A DNA stretch of 33,733 bases from Thermoflexales bacterium (GTDB lineage Bacteria; Chloroflexota; Anaerolineae; J036; Brachytrichaceae), in the NCBI GenBank assembly GCA_025054635.1, contig JANWZM010000048.1, forward strand, positions 1-33,733. Reading direction: 5' to 3'. The position numbers and the translations under genes were made by a program. Positions 21,047 through 29,742 of this stretch are shown piece by piece. Every line of letters starts with the position of its first letter. The first letter of the stretch is position 1. The notes below the pieces were generated by a model that was not told the DNA's origin, ran no database searches, and saw only the letters and a program-made list of their open reading frames with translations.

Positions 21047-21165
21047 ATAGTCACTCCTTGGAACATGGGAGTGGCTAATCCCAGTTGATATGTTCATACT
21101 TCGTCCTGCTGTAAACCGATTTTCGATGCTATGTTCAACGCCCAAATAGTCACTCCCTGGAACAT
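21047..21165. repeat. 20-bp direct repeat pair with hairpin, upstream of tRNA-His
   Basis: ATAGTCACTCCTTGGAACAT (21047-21066) and ATAGTCACTCCCTGGAACAT (21146-21165), one mismatch; the first copy continues into GGGAGTGGCTA, forming a hairpin. Confidence 0.75.
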
Positions 21166-21203
21166 CCTGCACCAGACAGGTGTGATAGAATTCGTCGTAG
21201 TGC

Positions 21204-21276
21204 GGTGCCTTTAGCTCAATGGCAGAGCGCCTGACTGTGGCTCAGGAGGTTGTGGGTTCGAGACCCATAAGGCACC
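21204..21276 (+). tRNA. tRNA-His (anticodon GTG)
   Basis: GGTGCCTT...AAGGCACC acceptor stem with G-1:C73, D-loop AGCTCAATGGCAGAGC, anticodon arm CCTGA-CTGTGGC-TCAGG, T-arm GTGGGTTCGAGACCCAT. No encoded CCA. Confidence 0.96.
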
Positions 21277-21300
21277 CTGGAATGTCTAGCCTCGCAACGC

Positions 21301-22359
21301 TTAGATCACGATGACCCTGGTGGCGTTGGGGTCGCGCACACGAATTTCCACTTCTTCGTAGCTCATCACAGGTAACGTCCATCGCCAGATCCAGCGCGCA
21401 ATTGGAGAGGGCACGTTGACACAGCCATGGCTGCGCTGCCGACCGTAGTCGTTGTGCCAGTAGGTGCCGTGCAGGGCAACCGCACTCACTGTGAAGTAGG
21501 ACGGGAAGGGCACACCAGGTAGGTCGTAGAAATCGTCTCCCTCTCCGCCGGTCATCCGTGATGAGGCGCGCTTGCGGATGATGCGAAAGGTGCCACGCGG
21601 TGTCTGGAACGGACCGAAGCCTGTTGCAGTGCGCGTGGTCATCACGGGTGTGTCGCCTTCGTAAGCGGTCACGACCTGCTTGGCGATGTTGACTTCGATG
21701 CGCTTCATCGCTGGGTCTAGCTCAGGGCGAATCGGTGAGAGCTCCTCGGGCTTGAAGCGCCTCAGGTGTGCGGCGGGAATGTAAGGCCCCCAGTTTCCAT
21801 ACACGATCCCATCTCGGATCTGATACCACCATTGCCCATCACTGCCTACCACAGCACCAACAACGCGGAAGACGCTGCTGTAATACAGGCGCATCATGCG
21901 CCCAGCGTTCGAGTCTGGGCGAATTCGGGAGTCAGTGAAGGGCACAGTGATTTCGCCCCAAAAGTGCTGGCTGGCAAGCTCTGGCTCTGGATTTTGGAAC
22001 TGCTCGTGGACAGGCTGAATCCAAGAAGAGTACGCCCAACCCTCGTCCACTTTGAACCAGACGGGGTTGTGACGCATGAGCGCGTCGCCGGTGGTTTGAC
22101 CGCGCAGCACAAGCACCTCGTCGCGGCGGGCGATGCGCACGAGCTTGGCTTGGCGCTTCGGCTCGGTGCGGATTTCAACTCCCCACGTCGCTACGCGACC
22201 GAGCGGTGCTGGCGGCTGGTCTGCGTCAGTCGGTGCTGTTCCCTCTGGCAAGTCAGATGTGTTTGCGAGCAAGTAACCCAGATTCGTCAGCGGCGCCATC
22301 GCCATCGCAGCAGCAAGCGTTCCAGCGCGGCGCAACAGGGCTCTACGCGTCCACAACAT
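21301..22359 (-). CDS. L,D-transpeptidase (YkuD domain), Tat/Sec-exported
   Basis: TRRALLRRAG signal; VNIAKQVVTAYEGDTPVMTTRTATGFGPFQTPRGTFRI; HGTYWHNDYGRQRSHGCVNVP catalytic motif. Confidence 0.94.
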   Translation of the reverse strand: MLWTRRALLRRAGTLAAAMAMAPLTNLGYLLANTSDLPEGTAPTDADQPPAPLGRVATWGVEIRTEPKRQAKLVRIARRDEVLVLRGQTTGDALMRHNPVWFKVDEGWAYSSWIQPVHEQFQNPEPELASQHFWGEITVPFTDSRIRPDSNAGRMMRLYYSSVFRVVGAVVGSDGQWWYQIRDGIVYGNWGPYIPAAHLRRFKPEELSPIRPELDPAMKRIEVNIAKQVVTAYEGDTPVMTTRTATGFGPFQTPRGTFRIIRKRASSRMTGGEGDDFYDLPGVPFPSYFTVSAVALHGTYWHNDYGRQRSHGCVNVPSPIARWIWRWTLPVMSYEEVEIRVRDPNATRVIVI

Positions 22360-22765
22360 ATCGCTTGAATATTACTCTAAGGAATCAAACTCTGCAGTGG
22401 TTATCCGCTGCCCTGCCCGACGCAAGCCCAGTCGCTGTTGCGCAGAGCGTTGCAACCTCGACGTCTTGTGCGTGTCTACCCCATCTGCTGCAGGGCTGCC
22501 CCAAGGCTGCCATTGTGGGCAAGGTCAGCAGCGATCGGCGCACAGGCGGCTCGCCTGCCGCAGGTGTGATTGGCTGCTGTGCTAGGTCTGCGGGCTGCGC
22601 AGCCGGCTGTTTCCCTGTATGAACCTGCTCCACCACCCATCCCAACGCTGTGGGTTTCCACCGTTGGCAAGGGCGATAAATACTCAGTTGAGACAAGAAG
22701 CTGAGCACAATTTCTGATCAGCGAGATTGATTTAAAGCCGACCCTGCAGCTTTCTAGGAGGCGTC

Positions 22766-22793
22766 TTGACAAAATCTAAGTTTTAGTTATAAT
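22766..22793 (+). promoter_or_regulatory. Consensus sigma-70 promoter
   Basis: TTGACA (22766-22771), 16 nt, TATAAT (22788-22793); both hexamers are perfect. Confidence 0.87.
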
Positions 22794-22809
22794 AGGCTTT
22801 AAGAGACTG

Positions 22810-23241
22810 ATGACGAATACGCTAAGGCTAATTGCTTACGCAGCAGAGCGAACAGGTCGCTATTTCGTTCTGGTTGAGGGCGGCATTCCTTTCTTGGTGC
22901 CTGGTTTTTTGCCGCCCTTGCCATGGCATCAAATTGGCGTGCGCGAGTGCTGCGGCGACTTGGAGGTGTTCATCCATTTGTATGACTCTGAGCTTGAGGA
23001 GGCTCGCGCAATCGCAGAGGCATTCAAGCTCGCCGCCCAGGACGCCACACCGCCTTGGGGCATCCGCTGGGAGGTCTTCGATAGCCGCTTGAGCGCGACT
23101 TGGCTGGGGGAAGGCAGCGAAGCCGAAGGCGGCGAGTTCGCTATTTTCTGCCCTCTGCCCAAAAGCGAGGAAGAGACCATGCGCTGCCTCGACTTCATGC
23201 TGGAGTTTGCCGAGCAGTTTCTACACGCACTGCTTGGCTAA
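22810..23241 (+). CDS. Hypothetical 143-aa protein
   Basis: Directly behind the consensus promoter; acidic, alpha/beta-like sequence without a family I can name. Confidence 0.8.
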   Translation: MTNTLRLIAYAAERTGRYFVLVEGGIPFLVPGFLPPLPWHQIGVRECCGDLEVFIHLYDSELEEARAIAEAFKLAAQDATPPWGIRWEVFDSRLSATWLGEGSEAEGGEFAIFCPLPKSEEETMRCLDFMLEFAEQFLHALLG

Positions 23242-23381
23242 AGGTGACACGTCCCTGGCTGGAGACATTGCTAAAGCGATCATGAGATTACAGGGTAGCC
23301 AGGATGCTGCGCGCCACCTGACATAGAGGCTGACGCGCAGCAAAGCGCTTGAACGTGCGCAGCAGGGTTTGATCGCGACTG

Positions 23382-24602
23382 CTAAGGTTTGCGGAACAGC
23401 ACAATCCGATTGGTGTTCACGCCAGCTCGATTATTGGCGATGCCCCAGATATTTGCCGTCTTGGTGAAGCGTTGCTGGTTGACAAGCACTGCCTGGCAAA
23501 CGAACCCGACGGATTCACCAATTGGGGCAATATGTTCATCTAGGCGCAGGGTGCCGCGACGCACCTCGCCGACCTCAAAGGCAACCCAACCCCCTGGCTT
23601 AAGTACTCGATGGAACTCTGCAAACGCAGCACGCATCGCCTCTAGCCATTCCCCAAGCGATCGCGCGATGGTGAGCTGCTGAGCGACCATCTGCGGATCG
23701 ATCCCGTTGAACCAGCAGCGTAGCCAGTTGTCCTCCGCGTATTGCACTAGGTCTAGGAACGGCGGCGAGGTGACGATAAGTTGAATGCTCTCGTCAGCAA
23801 TCTCTGGTGTGCTGCGGGCGTCTTTGGTCAGGAGCAGGGCTGTTTGCGCAGCCGAGCGCAAAGCGCTGCGCTGAGAATGGGTCAGGTCGCGCAGCAGGCT
23901 AGCCGTTTTGCGCAGGATCAGTGCATGGGTGTCGCGGTATTCGGGCGTTTGACCGAGCCGAGCGTTGATCTGGCGCTGGCGCGCTGGGCAGGTCGCCTGG
24001 TTTGGTGGCAAGGTGTAGACCGAGAAGAAGCCTGGCGAGTGACCGCTCAGGCGCGTTGTTGCAACCATGCGAATCCAAGCATCGACCTCGTCTTCCTCGT
24101 CGGCTGCTTGCCGCGCGGCTAAATAGTCCCGCAAGGCAACAATCTCACGCTCAGTAGCTGGGTGGTAGAACATGGAAAGGTCTAGCTCCGCGCGCCTGCC
24201 CTGCCTGGGGATGCGCTGTAGGCGGTCACGCACCGCGGCTGGCTCAGCAGGACGCAGACGCGGCGCAGTCAGCAGTGTGCTGAGCGGATTCACATCGTTT
24301 GCGACGACCTGCCGGCAGAGTAGGGCTGCTTCGAGCACGGTTGTGCCTCGCCCGCTGAAGGGATCGTAAACCCAGTCGCCAGGCTGGGTGAGGCGCTCGA
24401 TGAAGTAGCGCGGCAGTTGTGGCTTGAAGCAAGCGCGATAAGGCACTTCATGCAAGGCGCAGGCTTGACGCTGGCGCGCTGTCCAGAACTCGCCGATCCA
24501 GCGTGGCACAGGGCGACCGTTGACGAGCAGGGTATCAGTTAGTGCGGCGCTCGCAGCGAGTTTAAGCACCGCTTCAGCGCTCATCGAGTCGATCATACGC
24601 AC
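23382..24602 (-). CDS. Site-specific DNA methyltransferase (N6-A or N4-C amino type), orphan
   Basis: Motif I VYDPFSGRGTTVLEA, motif IV IVTSPPFLD, FHRVLKPGGWVAFEVGEVR; no adjacent restriction gene. Confidence 0.88.
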   Translation of the reverse strand: MRMIDSMSAEAVLKLAASAALTDTLLVNGRPVPRWIGEFWTARQRQACALHEVPYRACFKPQLPRYFIERLTQPGDWVYDPFSGRGTTVLEAALLCRQVVANDVNPLSTLLTAPRLRPAEPAAVRDRLQRIPRQGRRAELDLSMFYHPATEREIVALRDYLAARQAADEEDEVDAWIRMVATTRLSGHSPGFFSVYTLPPNQATCPARQRQINARLGQTPEYRDTHALILRKTASLLRDLTHSQRSALRSAAQTALLLTKDARSTPEIADESIQLIVTSPPFLDLVQYAEDNWLRCWFNGIDPQMVAQQLTIARSLGEWLEAMRAAFAEFHRVLKPGGWVAFEVGEVRRGTLRLDEHIAPIGESVGFVCQAVLVNQQRFTKTANIWGIANNRAGVNTNRIVLFRKP

Positions 24603-24661
24603 GCGTCAGTGCTCGGGAGCGCGCCGAGAGTGTGACTGCAGAGCGATCTGCCCACACTAGA

Positions 24662-24697
24662 GTGACTACATCATGGCGGGGCTTGTCAAACTGCCCT
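24662..24697. repeat. Dispersed intergenic repeat, copy C
   Basis: GTGACTACATCATGGCGGGGCTTGTCAAACTGCCCT, matching 11647-11687 apart from a short indel region and two mismatches. Confidence 0.6.
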
Positions 24698-24858
24698 GAT
24701 CAACGCTCGACCAGCCACGCCCCCTTCCCATCAGATTTCGAGGTAAAATTTGAGTTCGCGTTGTCGCTTGCTCTAACCCATCTCAGGCGCACATGGCAAG
24801 CCACTGCGCCTTTTCGTGCAGCGCGGTCTGGATTCACCGCAGCGAATTCCTGTTCAAA

Positions 24859-24894
24859 CAGATACCTGCTTAATTACAGATACCTGCTTAATTG
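24859..24894 (+). repeat. 18-bp tandem duplication in the rpoC leader
   Basis: CAGATACCTGCTTAATTA CAGATACCTGCTTAATTG, 18 nt before the rpoC ATG. Confidence 0.93.
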
Positions 24895-24911
24895 CAAAGG
24901 ACGGTGCTCAT

Positions 24912-27900
24912 ATGGAGCTGCGAGATTTCAAGGCGTTGCGAATTAGTTTAGCCTCTCCAGAGCAGATTCGCTCGTGGTCATACGGTGAGGTCACCAAGCC
25001 AGAGACGATTAACTACCGACGCCTTCGCCCTGAGAAAGACGGCTTGTTTGATGAAGCCATCTTCGGTCCGACGCGGGACTACCAGTGCTACTGCGGCAAG
25101 TACAAGAGCATCCGCTATAAAGGCACGATTTGTGAGAAGTGCGGCGTGGAGGTAACCCGAGCCATCGTCCGTCGCGAGCGGATGGGGCACATCAATCTCG
25201 CGGCGCCCGTGGCGCACGTGTGGTACACCCGGCGCGTGCCTAGCTTCCTCGGCACGCTGCTCAACATCACCCGCCGCAACCTCGACCGTGTGCTTTACTT
25301 CGCGCAATACGTCATCACCTACGTGGACGAGGAAGCCCGTCAGAAAGCGCTCAAACGACTACAAGAGGAGCACGAGAAGCGCATCGCTGAACTCGAAGCG
25401 AAGACCCGTGCCCAGGAGAACACCGCTGGTGGTCGGCTGCTTAAGCAGTTGGTGCAACTCCAGCAAGAGCTTGACCGAGTCAACCAGGCTTTCGATGAAC
25501 GACAGCAGGAAGAAGCCGATGCCCTGATGCGCGCCGCGCAGCGCGTGCAGCGCGAGATCGAGACCAAGATGAACAAGACGATCCGCGCGCCTATTGTCTT
25601 TGAGCCGACTGGAACGACTCTAGCCAACCCCGGCGAGACGATTGGGCGCGTCCACCTCTCGCTCCTGCATCGCGTGGTCAAGGAACAGATCAACGTCATC
25701 GAGAGCAAGATCAACGAGGAACGCGAGGTCGCCACAAGCAAAATCCGTGGCGAGATCGAGCTGTTGCAATCCAAAGTGGACGAGGACGCCCGCCAGCTCA
25801 GCGAGCGCCTTGCTGAGGAGATCCAGCAACTGAACGCGCGTTATGCGGCTGACCGCGACGACCTGGAGCGGCTCGCCGTGTGCCAGTTCATGCCTGAAAG
25901 CCGCGTGCGCGAGTTGCGCTCACGCTTCGGCAACGTCTTCAAGGCGGATATGGGCGCAGAGGCGTTCTACGAGATCCTCAAGCGGCTCGACCTCGACCAA
26001 CTCTCCAAAGAGCTATGGCGTGAGGTGCGCCACTCGCTCAGCAAAGTCAAGAAGAAGAACGCCATCAAGCGTCTGCGTATCGTCGAGGCGCTGCGCAAGA
26101 GCGGCAATCGCCCTGAATGGATGATCCTCACCGTGCTGCCTGTCATCCCGCCTGACCTGCGCCCGATGGTTCAGCTCGACGGCGGACGGTTCGCCACCTC
26201 TGACTTGAACGACCTCTACCGCCGCGTGATCAACCGCAACAACCGCCTGAAGCGGTTGCTCGAGCTCGGCGCACCCGACGTGATCGTGCGCAACGAGAAG
26301 CGCATGTTGCAAGAAGCGGTTGACTCGCTGATTGACAACAGCCAGCGCGGCAAAGCCTTGAGCCGACGCGGTCGGCGTGAGCTGAAGTCGCTGAGCGACA
26401 TGCTCAAAGGCAAGAAGGGGCGCTTCCGCCGCAACTTGCTTGGAAAGCGCGTGGACTACAGCGGTCGCTCGGTGATCGTCGTCGGGCCGACCTTGAAGCT
26501 GCACCAGTGCGGCTTGCCCAGGACGATGGCGTTGGAGCTGTTCAAGCCATTTGTTGTGCACAAGCTGGTTGAATACAACTACGCTAACAACGTCAAGGGC
26601 GCCAAGCGGATCATCGAGCGCGAGCGACCTGAGGTGTGGGAAGTGCTCGAAGAGGTGATCAAGACCCGCCCAGTCTTGCTCAACCGTGCGCCGACGTTGC
26701 ATCGCCTAGGCATTCAAGCGTTTGAGCCGGTGCTGATCGAGGGCAAAGCGATCCAGCTCCATCCGCTGGTCTGCCAAGCCTTCAACGCCGACTTCGATGG
26801 TGACCAGATGGCTGTCCACGTGCCGCTCAGCCGCAAAGCTGTCGAAGAAGCGCGCAAGTTGATGATCAGCACGAACAACCTGCTCAAACCGAGCGACGGC
26901 GAACCCATCGTCGGTCCGACGAAAGACATGGTGCTGGGGGTTTACTACCTCACCCTGCTCAATCCTAACCCGCTGCCTGGCGACGGTCGCGCTTTCTGCG
27001 ACATTGACGAGGTCGAGCTGGCATATCGCCTCGGGCATGTGCATATCCATGCCAAGATCAAGCTGCGAGTGGACACCTACTACGACGAGAACGGCGCTCG
27101 CTTCGCCGATGGAAAGCCGCGCCGAATGATCATCGACACCACTGTCGGGCGCGCCTTGTTTAACCGAATAGTGCCGCCAGAGGTGCGCTTCGTCAATCGC
27201 GTGTTGGACAAGGGCGGGTTGCAGCGCTTGGTCAATCACGCCTACCAAGTGCTTGGCGAAGGACGACGCGGCGAAGTCGTGAATTTCGTGGACGACATCA
27301 AAGACATTGGCTTCAAGTTCGCCACCCGCTCTGGCGTCAGCATCTCCATCAGCGACCTCGTCGTGCCTGAGAGCAAGTTCGCCATCCTCGCGGAGGCGGA
27401 GCGCAAGGTTCAGGAAATTGACCGCCAATACCGCCGCGGCTTGATGACCGAAGACGAGCGCGATGCGCGCGCGATTGCGGTCTGGTCTGAAGCTAAAGAC
27501 CTAGTCGCTGAGGCGGTGAAGAAGATCATGGATCCCATCGGCAACCTCAGCCTGATGGCGACCAGTGGCGCAACAAAAGGCGGGTTCGGTCCAATCACCC
27601 AGCTTGCAGGCATGCGCGGCATGATGGCTGACCCCTCGGGTCGCATCATCGCGCTGCCGATCCGCTCAAACTTCCGTGAGGGGCTGGACACGTTGGAGTT
27701 CTTCATCTCAACCCACGGTCAGCGCAAAGGTCTAGCGGACACTGCCATGCGCACAGCCGATGCTGGCTACCTCACCCGCCGCTTGGTTGACGTGACGCAG
27801 GACGTGATCATCAACGCGCACGATTGCGGCACACAGGCGGGCATCTGGATTCGCGCCTCAGACAACGTCGGCGGTCAGAAGATGCGCGAGCGCACTGTCG

Positions 27901-29285
27901 GGCGCGTCGCAGCAGCAGATGTGCTGCACCCGAAGACGGGCGAGGTGATCGTCCGGCGCAACGAGATGATTGACGAGCACAAGATGGACTTGATCGAACA
28001 GGCGAAGATCGAGGAAGTCTACGTGCGCTCGCCGCTGACCTGTGAGTTGGAGCATGGCATCTGCCAGCTCTGCTATGGGCGCGACCTCGGGCGCGGGCGC
28101 ATGGTTGCTGTCGGCGCTGCGGTCGGGATTATCGCTGCACAGTCGATTGGCGAACCTGGCACCCAGCTCACACTGCGCACCTTCCACACGGGTGGCGTCG
28201 CCGCGGGCGGCGACATCACCCAGGGTCTGCCTCGGGTCGAGGAGCTGCTCGAGGCGCGCAAGAAACCGAAGGCAGAGGCGCTGATGGCGGATATCTCTGG
28301 ACGCGCGCACATCGAGCGCCTAGAGGGCGGCATCCGCCGCGTGCGCATCGTCAACGCCCAAGTCCAGCGCGACACCTACCACATCCCAGGCAACTGGTCG
28401 ATCAAGGTCGAGGACGGCGACGAGGTCAAGGATAAAGCGCTGCTAGCGACGCGCGGCGACCAGGAGATTCGCGCCGAGCACGGCGGACGAGTGACGCGCG
28501 AGGGTCAAACCATCATCATTGCCTACGAGAAGAAAGACGAGGTCGAGTACGAAGTGCCGCCTGCGGCGCGCTTGCTGATCGCGGACGGTCAGGAGGTAAA
28601 GGCGGGTGACCCAATCACTGAGGGCACTAAGAATCCGCACTTGTTGCTCAAAGTGCTCGGTCGCGAAGCCTGCCAGATGTACTTGCTCAGCGAAGTGCAA
28701 AAGGTCTATCGGTCACAAGGCGTCAACATCAACGACAAGCACTTCGAGATCGTCATCCGCAAGATGACTCAGCGCGTGCAGGTGACCTCGCCTGGCGATT
28801 CGGACTATCTCCCCGGTGCTCTGGTAAACCGATTGGAGCTCGCCCGCGTCAACGAGAAGCTGGTGAGCGAGGGAAAGAAGCCCGCCATTGCAATTCCTGT
28901 CCTGCTCGGCATCTCGAAGGCGGCGCTGGAGACCGAGTCCTTCCTGTCAGCCGCGTCCTTCCAACACACCTTGCGCGTGCTGGCTGCTGCTGCCATCGAA
29001 GGTCGGCAGGACAACCTGCGCGGCTTAAAAGAAAACGTGATCATCGGCAAGCTCATCCCTGCGGGCACAGGATTCCGCGGCGAAGGCGTTACCGAGTATG
29101 AGGGGGTGGCTCTGCTCACTGCAGCCGAGGAAGCAAAGCGACCGTCGCTGGTCGAACAAGCGGAGCGGGCGCTGCTCGGCGGCATGGAGGGCGAGACACT
29201 GCCCAAGGACTCGATCAGCGCCTTAGAAGAGTTGTTGTTCCGCGAGTCGCGCGCCTCAGAGGACGAGGCGTCCAAGTCAGAGTAA
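24912..29285 (+). CDS. rpoC: DNA-directed RNA polymerase subunit beta'
   Basis: [71 protein letters not shown] zinc site, [12 protein letters not shown] catalytic motif, [19 protein letters not shown] 24912 is in frame with the track ORF. Confidence 0.98.
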   Translation: MELRDFKALRISLASPEQIRSWSYGEVTKPETINYRRLRPEKDGLFDEAIFGPTRDYQCYCGKYKSIRYKGTICEKCGVEVTRAIVRRERMGHINLAAPVAHVWYTRRVPSFLGTLLNITRRNLDRVLYFAQYVITYVDEEARQKALKRLQEEHEKRIAELEAKTRAQENTAGGRLLKQLVQLQQELDRVNQAFDERQQEEADALMRAAQRVQREIETKMNKTIRAPIVFEPTGTTLANPGETIGRVHLSLLHRVVKEQINVIESKINEEREVATSKIRGEIELLQSKVDEDARQLSERLAEEIQQLNARYAADRDDLERLAVCQFMPESRVRELRSRFGNVFKADMGAEAFYEILKRLDLDQLSKELWREVRHSLSKVKKKNAIKRLRIVEALRKSGNRPEWMILTVLPVIPPDLRPMVQLDGGRFATSDLNDLYRRVINRNNRLKRLLELGAPDVIVRNEKRMLQEAVDSLIDNSQRGKALSRRGRRELKSLSDMLKGKKGRFRRNLLGKRVDYSGRSVIVVGPTLKLHQCGLPRTMALELFKPFVVHKLVEYNYANNVKGAKRIIERERPEVWEVLEEVIKTRPVLLNRAPTLHRLGIQAFEPVLIEGKAIQLHPLVCQAFNADFDGDQMAVHVPLSRKAVEEARKLMISTNNLLKPSDGEPIVGPTKDMVLGVYYLTLLNPNPLPGDGRAFCDIDEVELAYRLGHVHIHAKIKLRVDTYYDENGARFADGKPRRMIIDTTVGRALFNRIVPPEVRFVNRVLDKGGLQRLVNHAYQVLGEGRRGEVVNFVDDIKDIGFKFATRSGVSISISDLVVPESKFAILAEAERKVQEIDRQYRRGLMTEDERDARAIAVWSEAKDLVAEAVKKIMDPIGNLSLMATSGATKGGFGPITQLAGMRGMMADPSGRIIALPIRSNFREGLDTLEFFISTHGQRKGLADTAMRTADAGYLTRRLVDVTQDVIINAHDCGTQAGIWIRASDNVGGQKMRERTVGRVAAADVLHPKTGEVIVRRNEMIDEHKMDLIEQAKIEEVYVRSPLTCELEHGICQLCYGRDLGRGRMVAVGAAVGIIAAQSIGEPGTQLTLRTFHTGGVAAGGDITQGLPRVEELLEARKKPKAEALMADISGRAHIERLEGGIRRVRIVNAQVQRDTYHIPGNWSIKVEDGDEVKDKALLATRGDQEIRAEHGGRVTREGQTIIIAYEKKDEVEYEVPPAARLLIADGQEVKAGDPITEGTKNPHLLLKVLGREACQMYLLSEVQKVYRSQGVNINDKHFEIVIRKMTQRVQVTSPGDSDYLPGALVNRLELARVNEKLVSEGKKPAIAIPVLLGISKAALETESFLSAASFQHTLRVLAAAAIEGRQDNLRGLKENVIIGKLIPAGTGFRGEGVTEYEGVALLTAAEEAKRPSLVEQAERALLGGMEGETLPKDSISALEELLFRESRASEDEASKSE

Positions 29286-29339
29286 CTGGAATCCGTCTGC
29301 GGACGGAAGAGCTGATCGCCCTGGATTCGGCAGCGCAAA

Positions 29340-29390
29340 GCCCTCGTCTTTGACTTCTCACAACGGGAGAAGCTAAGGCGAGGGCTGTTC
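29340..29390 (+). terminator. Terminator after rpoC
   Basis: GCCCTCG (29340-29346) pairs with CGAGGGC (29379-29385), with an inner TTCTC/GAGAA stem, then TGTTCTTCT. Confidence 0.72.
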
Positions 29391-29584
29391 TTCTGCGCAA
29401 CAGCCACGCGCTCACCCCCTGCGCTCCTCTCCCTGAGGGCTATTCATTACCATAACGCTGCAAAGAAGCGCATCCAACCTGTCCAGCCTCGATGTTTGAA
29501 GCACAAGCGGCAAGAAGCCTGCAAAGCGCAGGGGAACAACATTGTGGGGGCTGCGCTGCGCGCGCCCACGTTCATGGCACGCCA

Positions 29585-29621
29585 GGGCGCACGCCATGCG
29601 GGGGCGCACGCCATGCGCCCC
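29585..29621. repeat. Palindromic GGGCGCACGCCATGCG repeat
   Basis: 16-bp perfect direct repeat at 29585-29600 and 29602-29617; second copy lies in palindrome GGGGCGCA-cgcca-TGCGCCCC. Confidence 0.8.
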
Positions 29622-29689
29622 TACGCGCCTGTCGAGCCGAGCCGCAGTAGGGGCACGCCGCGCGCGTCCGTCCTCGTGTCGCCAGACGA

Positions 29690-29726
29690 AAAATCGGGGG
29701 CGCTCTGTGTGAGCGCCCCCGATTTT
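29690..29726. terminator. Bidirectional intrinsic terminator between convergent rpoC and the surface-protein gene
   Basis: Perfect 16-bp stem AAAATCGGGGGCGCTC-tgtgt-GAGCGCCCCCGATTTT. Confidence 0.93.
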
Positions 29727-29742
29727 GCTAGAGCACTTACGG

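Noticed and set aside
21047-21276. Integrated element at tRNA-His
   Set aside because: The direct repeats do not copy the tRNA 3' end and no integrase is present, so an att-site interpretation is not supported.
22385-22708. 107-aa minus ORF and possible ncRNA upstream of the 143-aa gene
   Set aside because: No coding signature, RBS or convincing structured-RNA motif that I could recognise.
26013-27428. 229-aa and 240-aa minus-strand ORFs
   Set aside because: Antisense to highly conserved rpoC coding sequence; typical GC-rich shadow ORFs.
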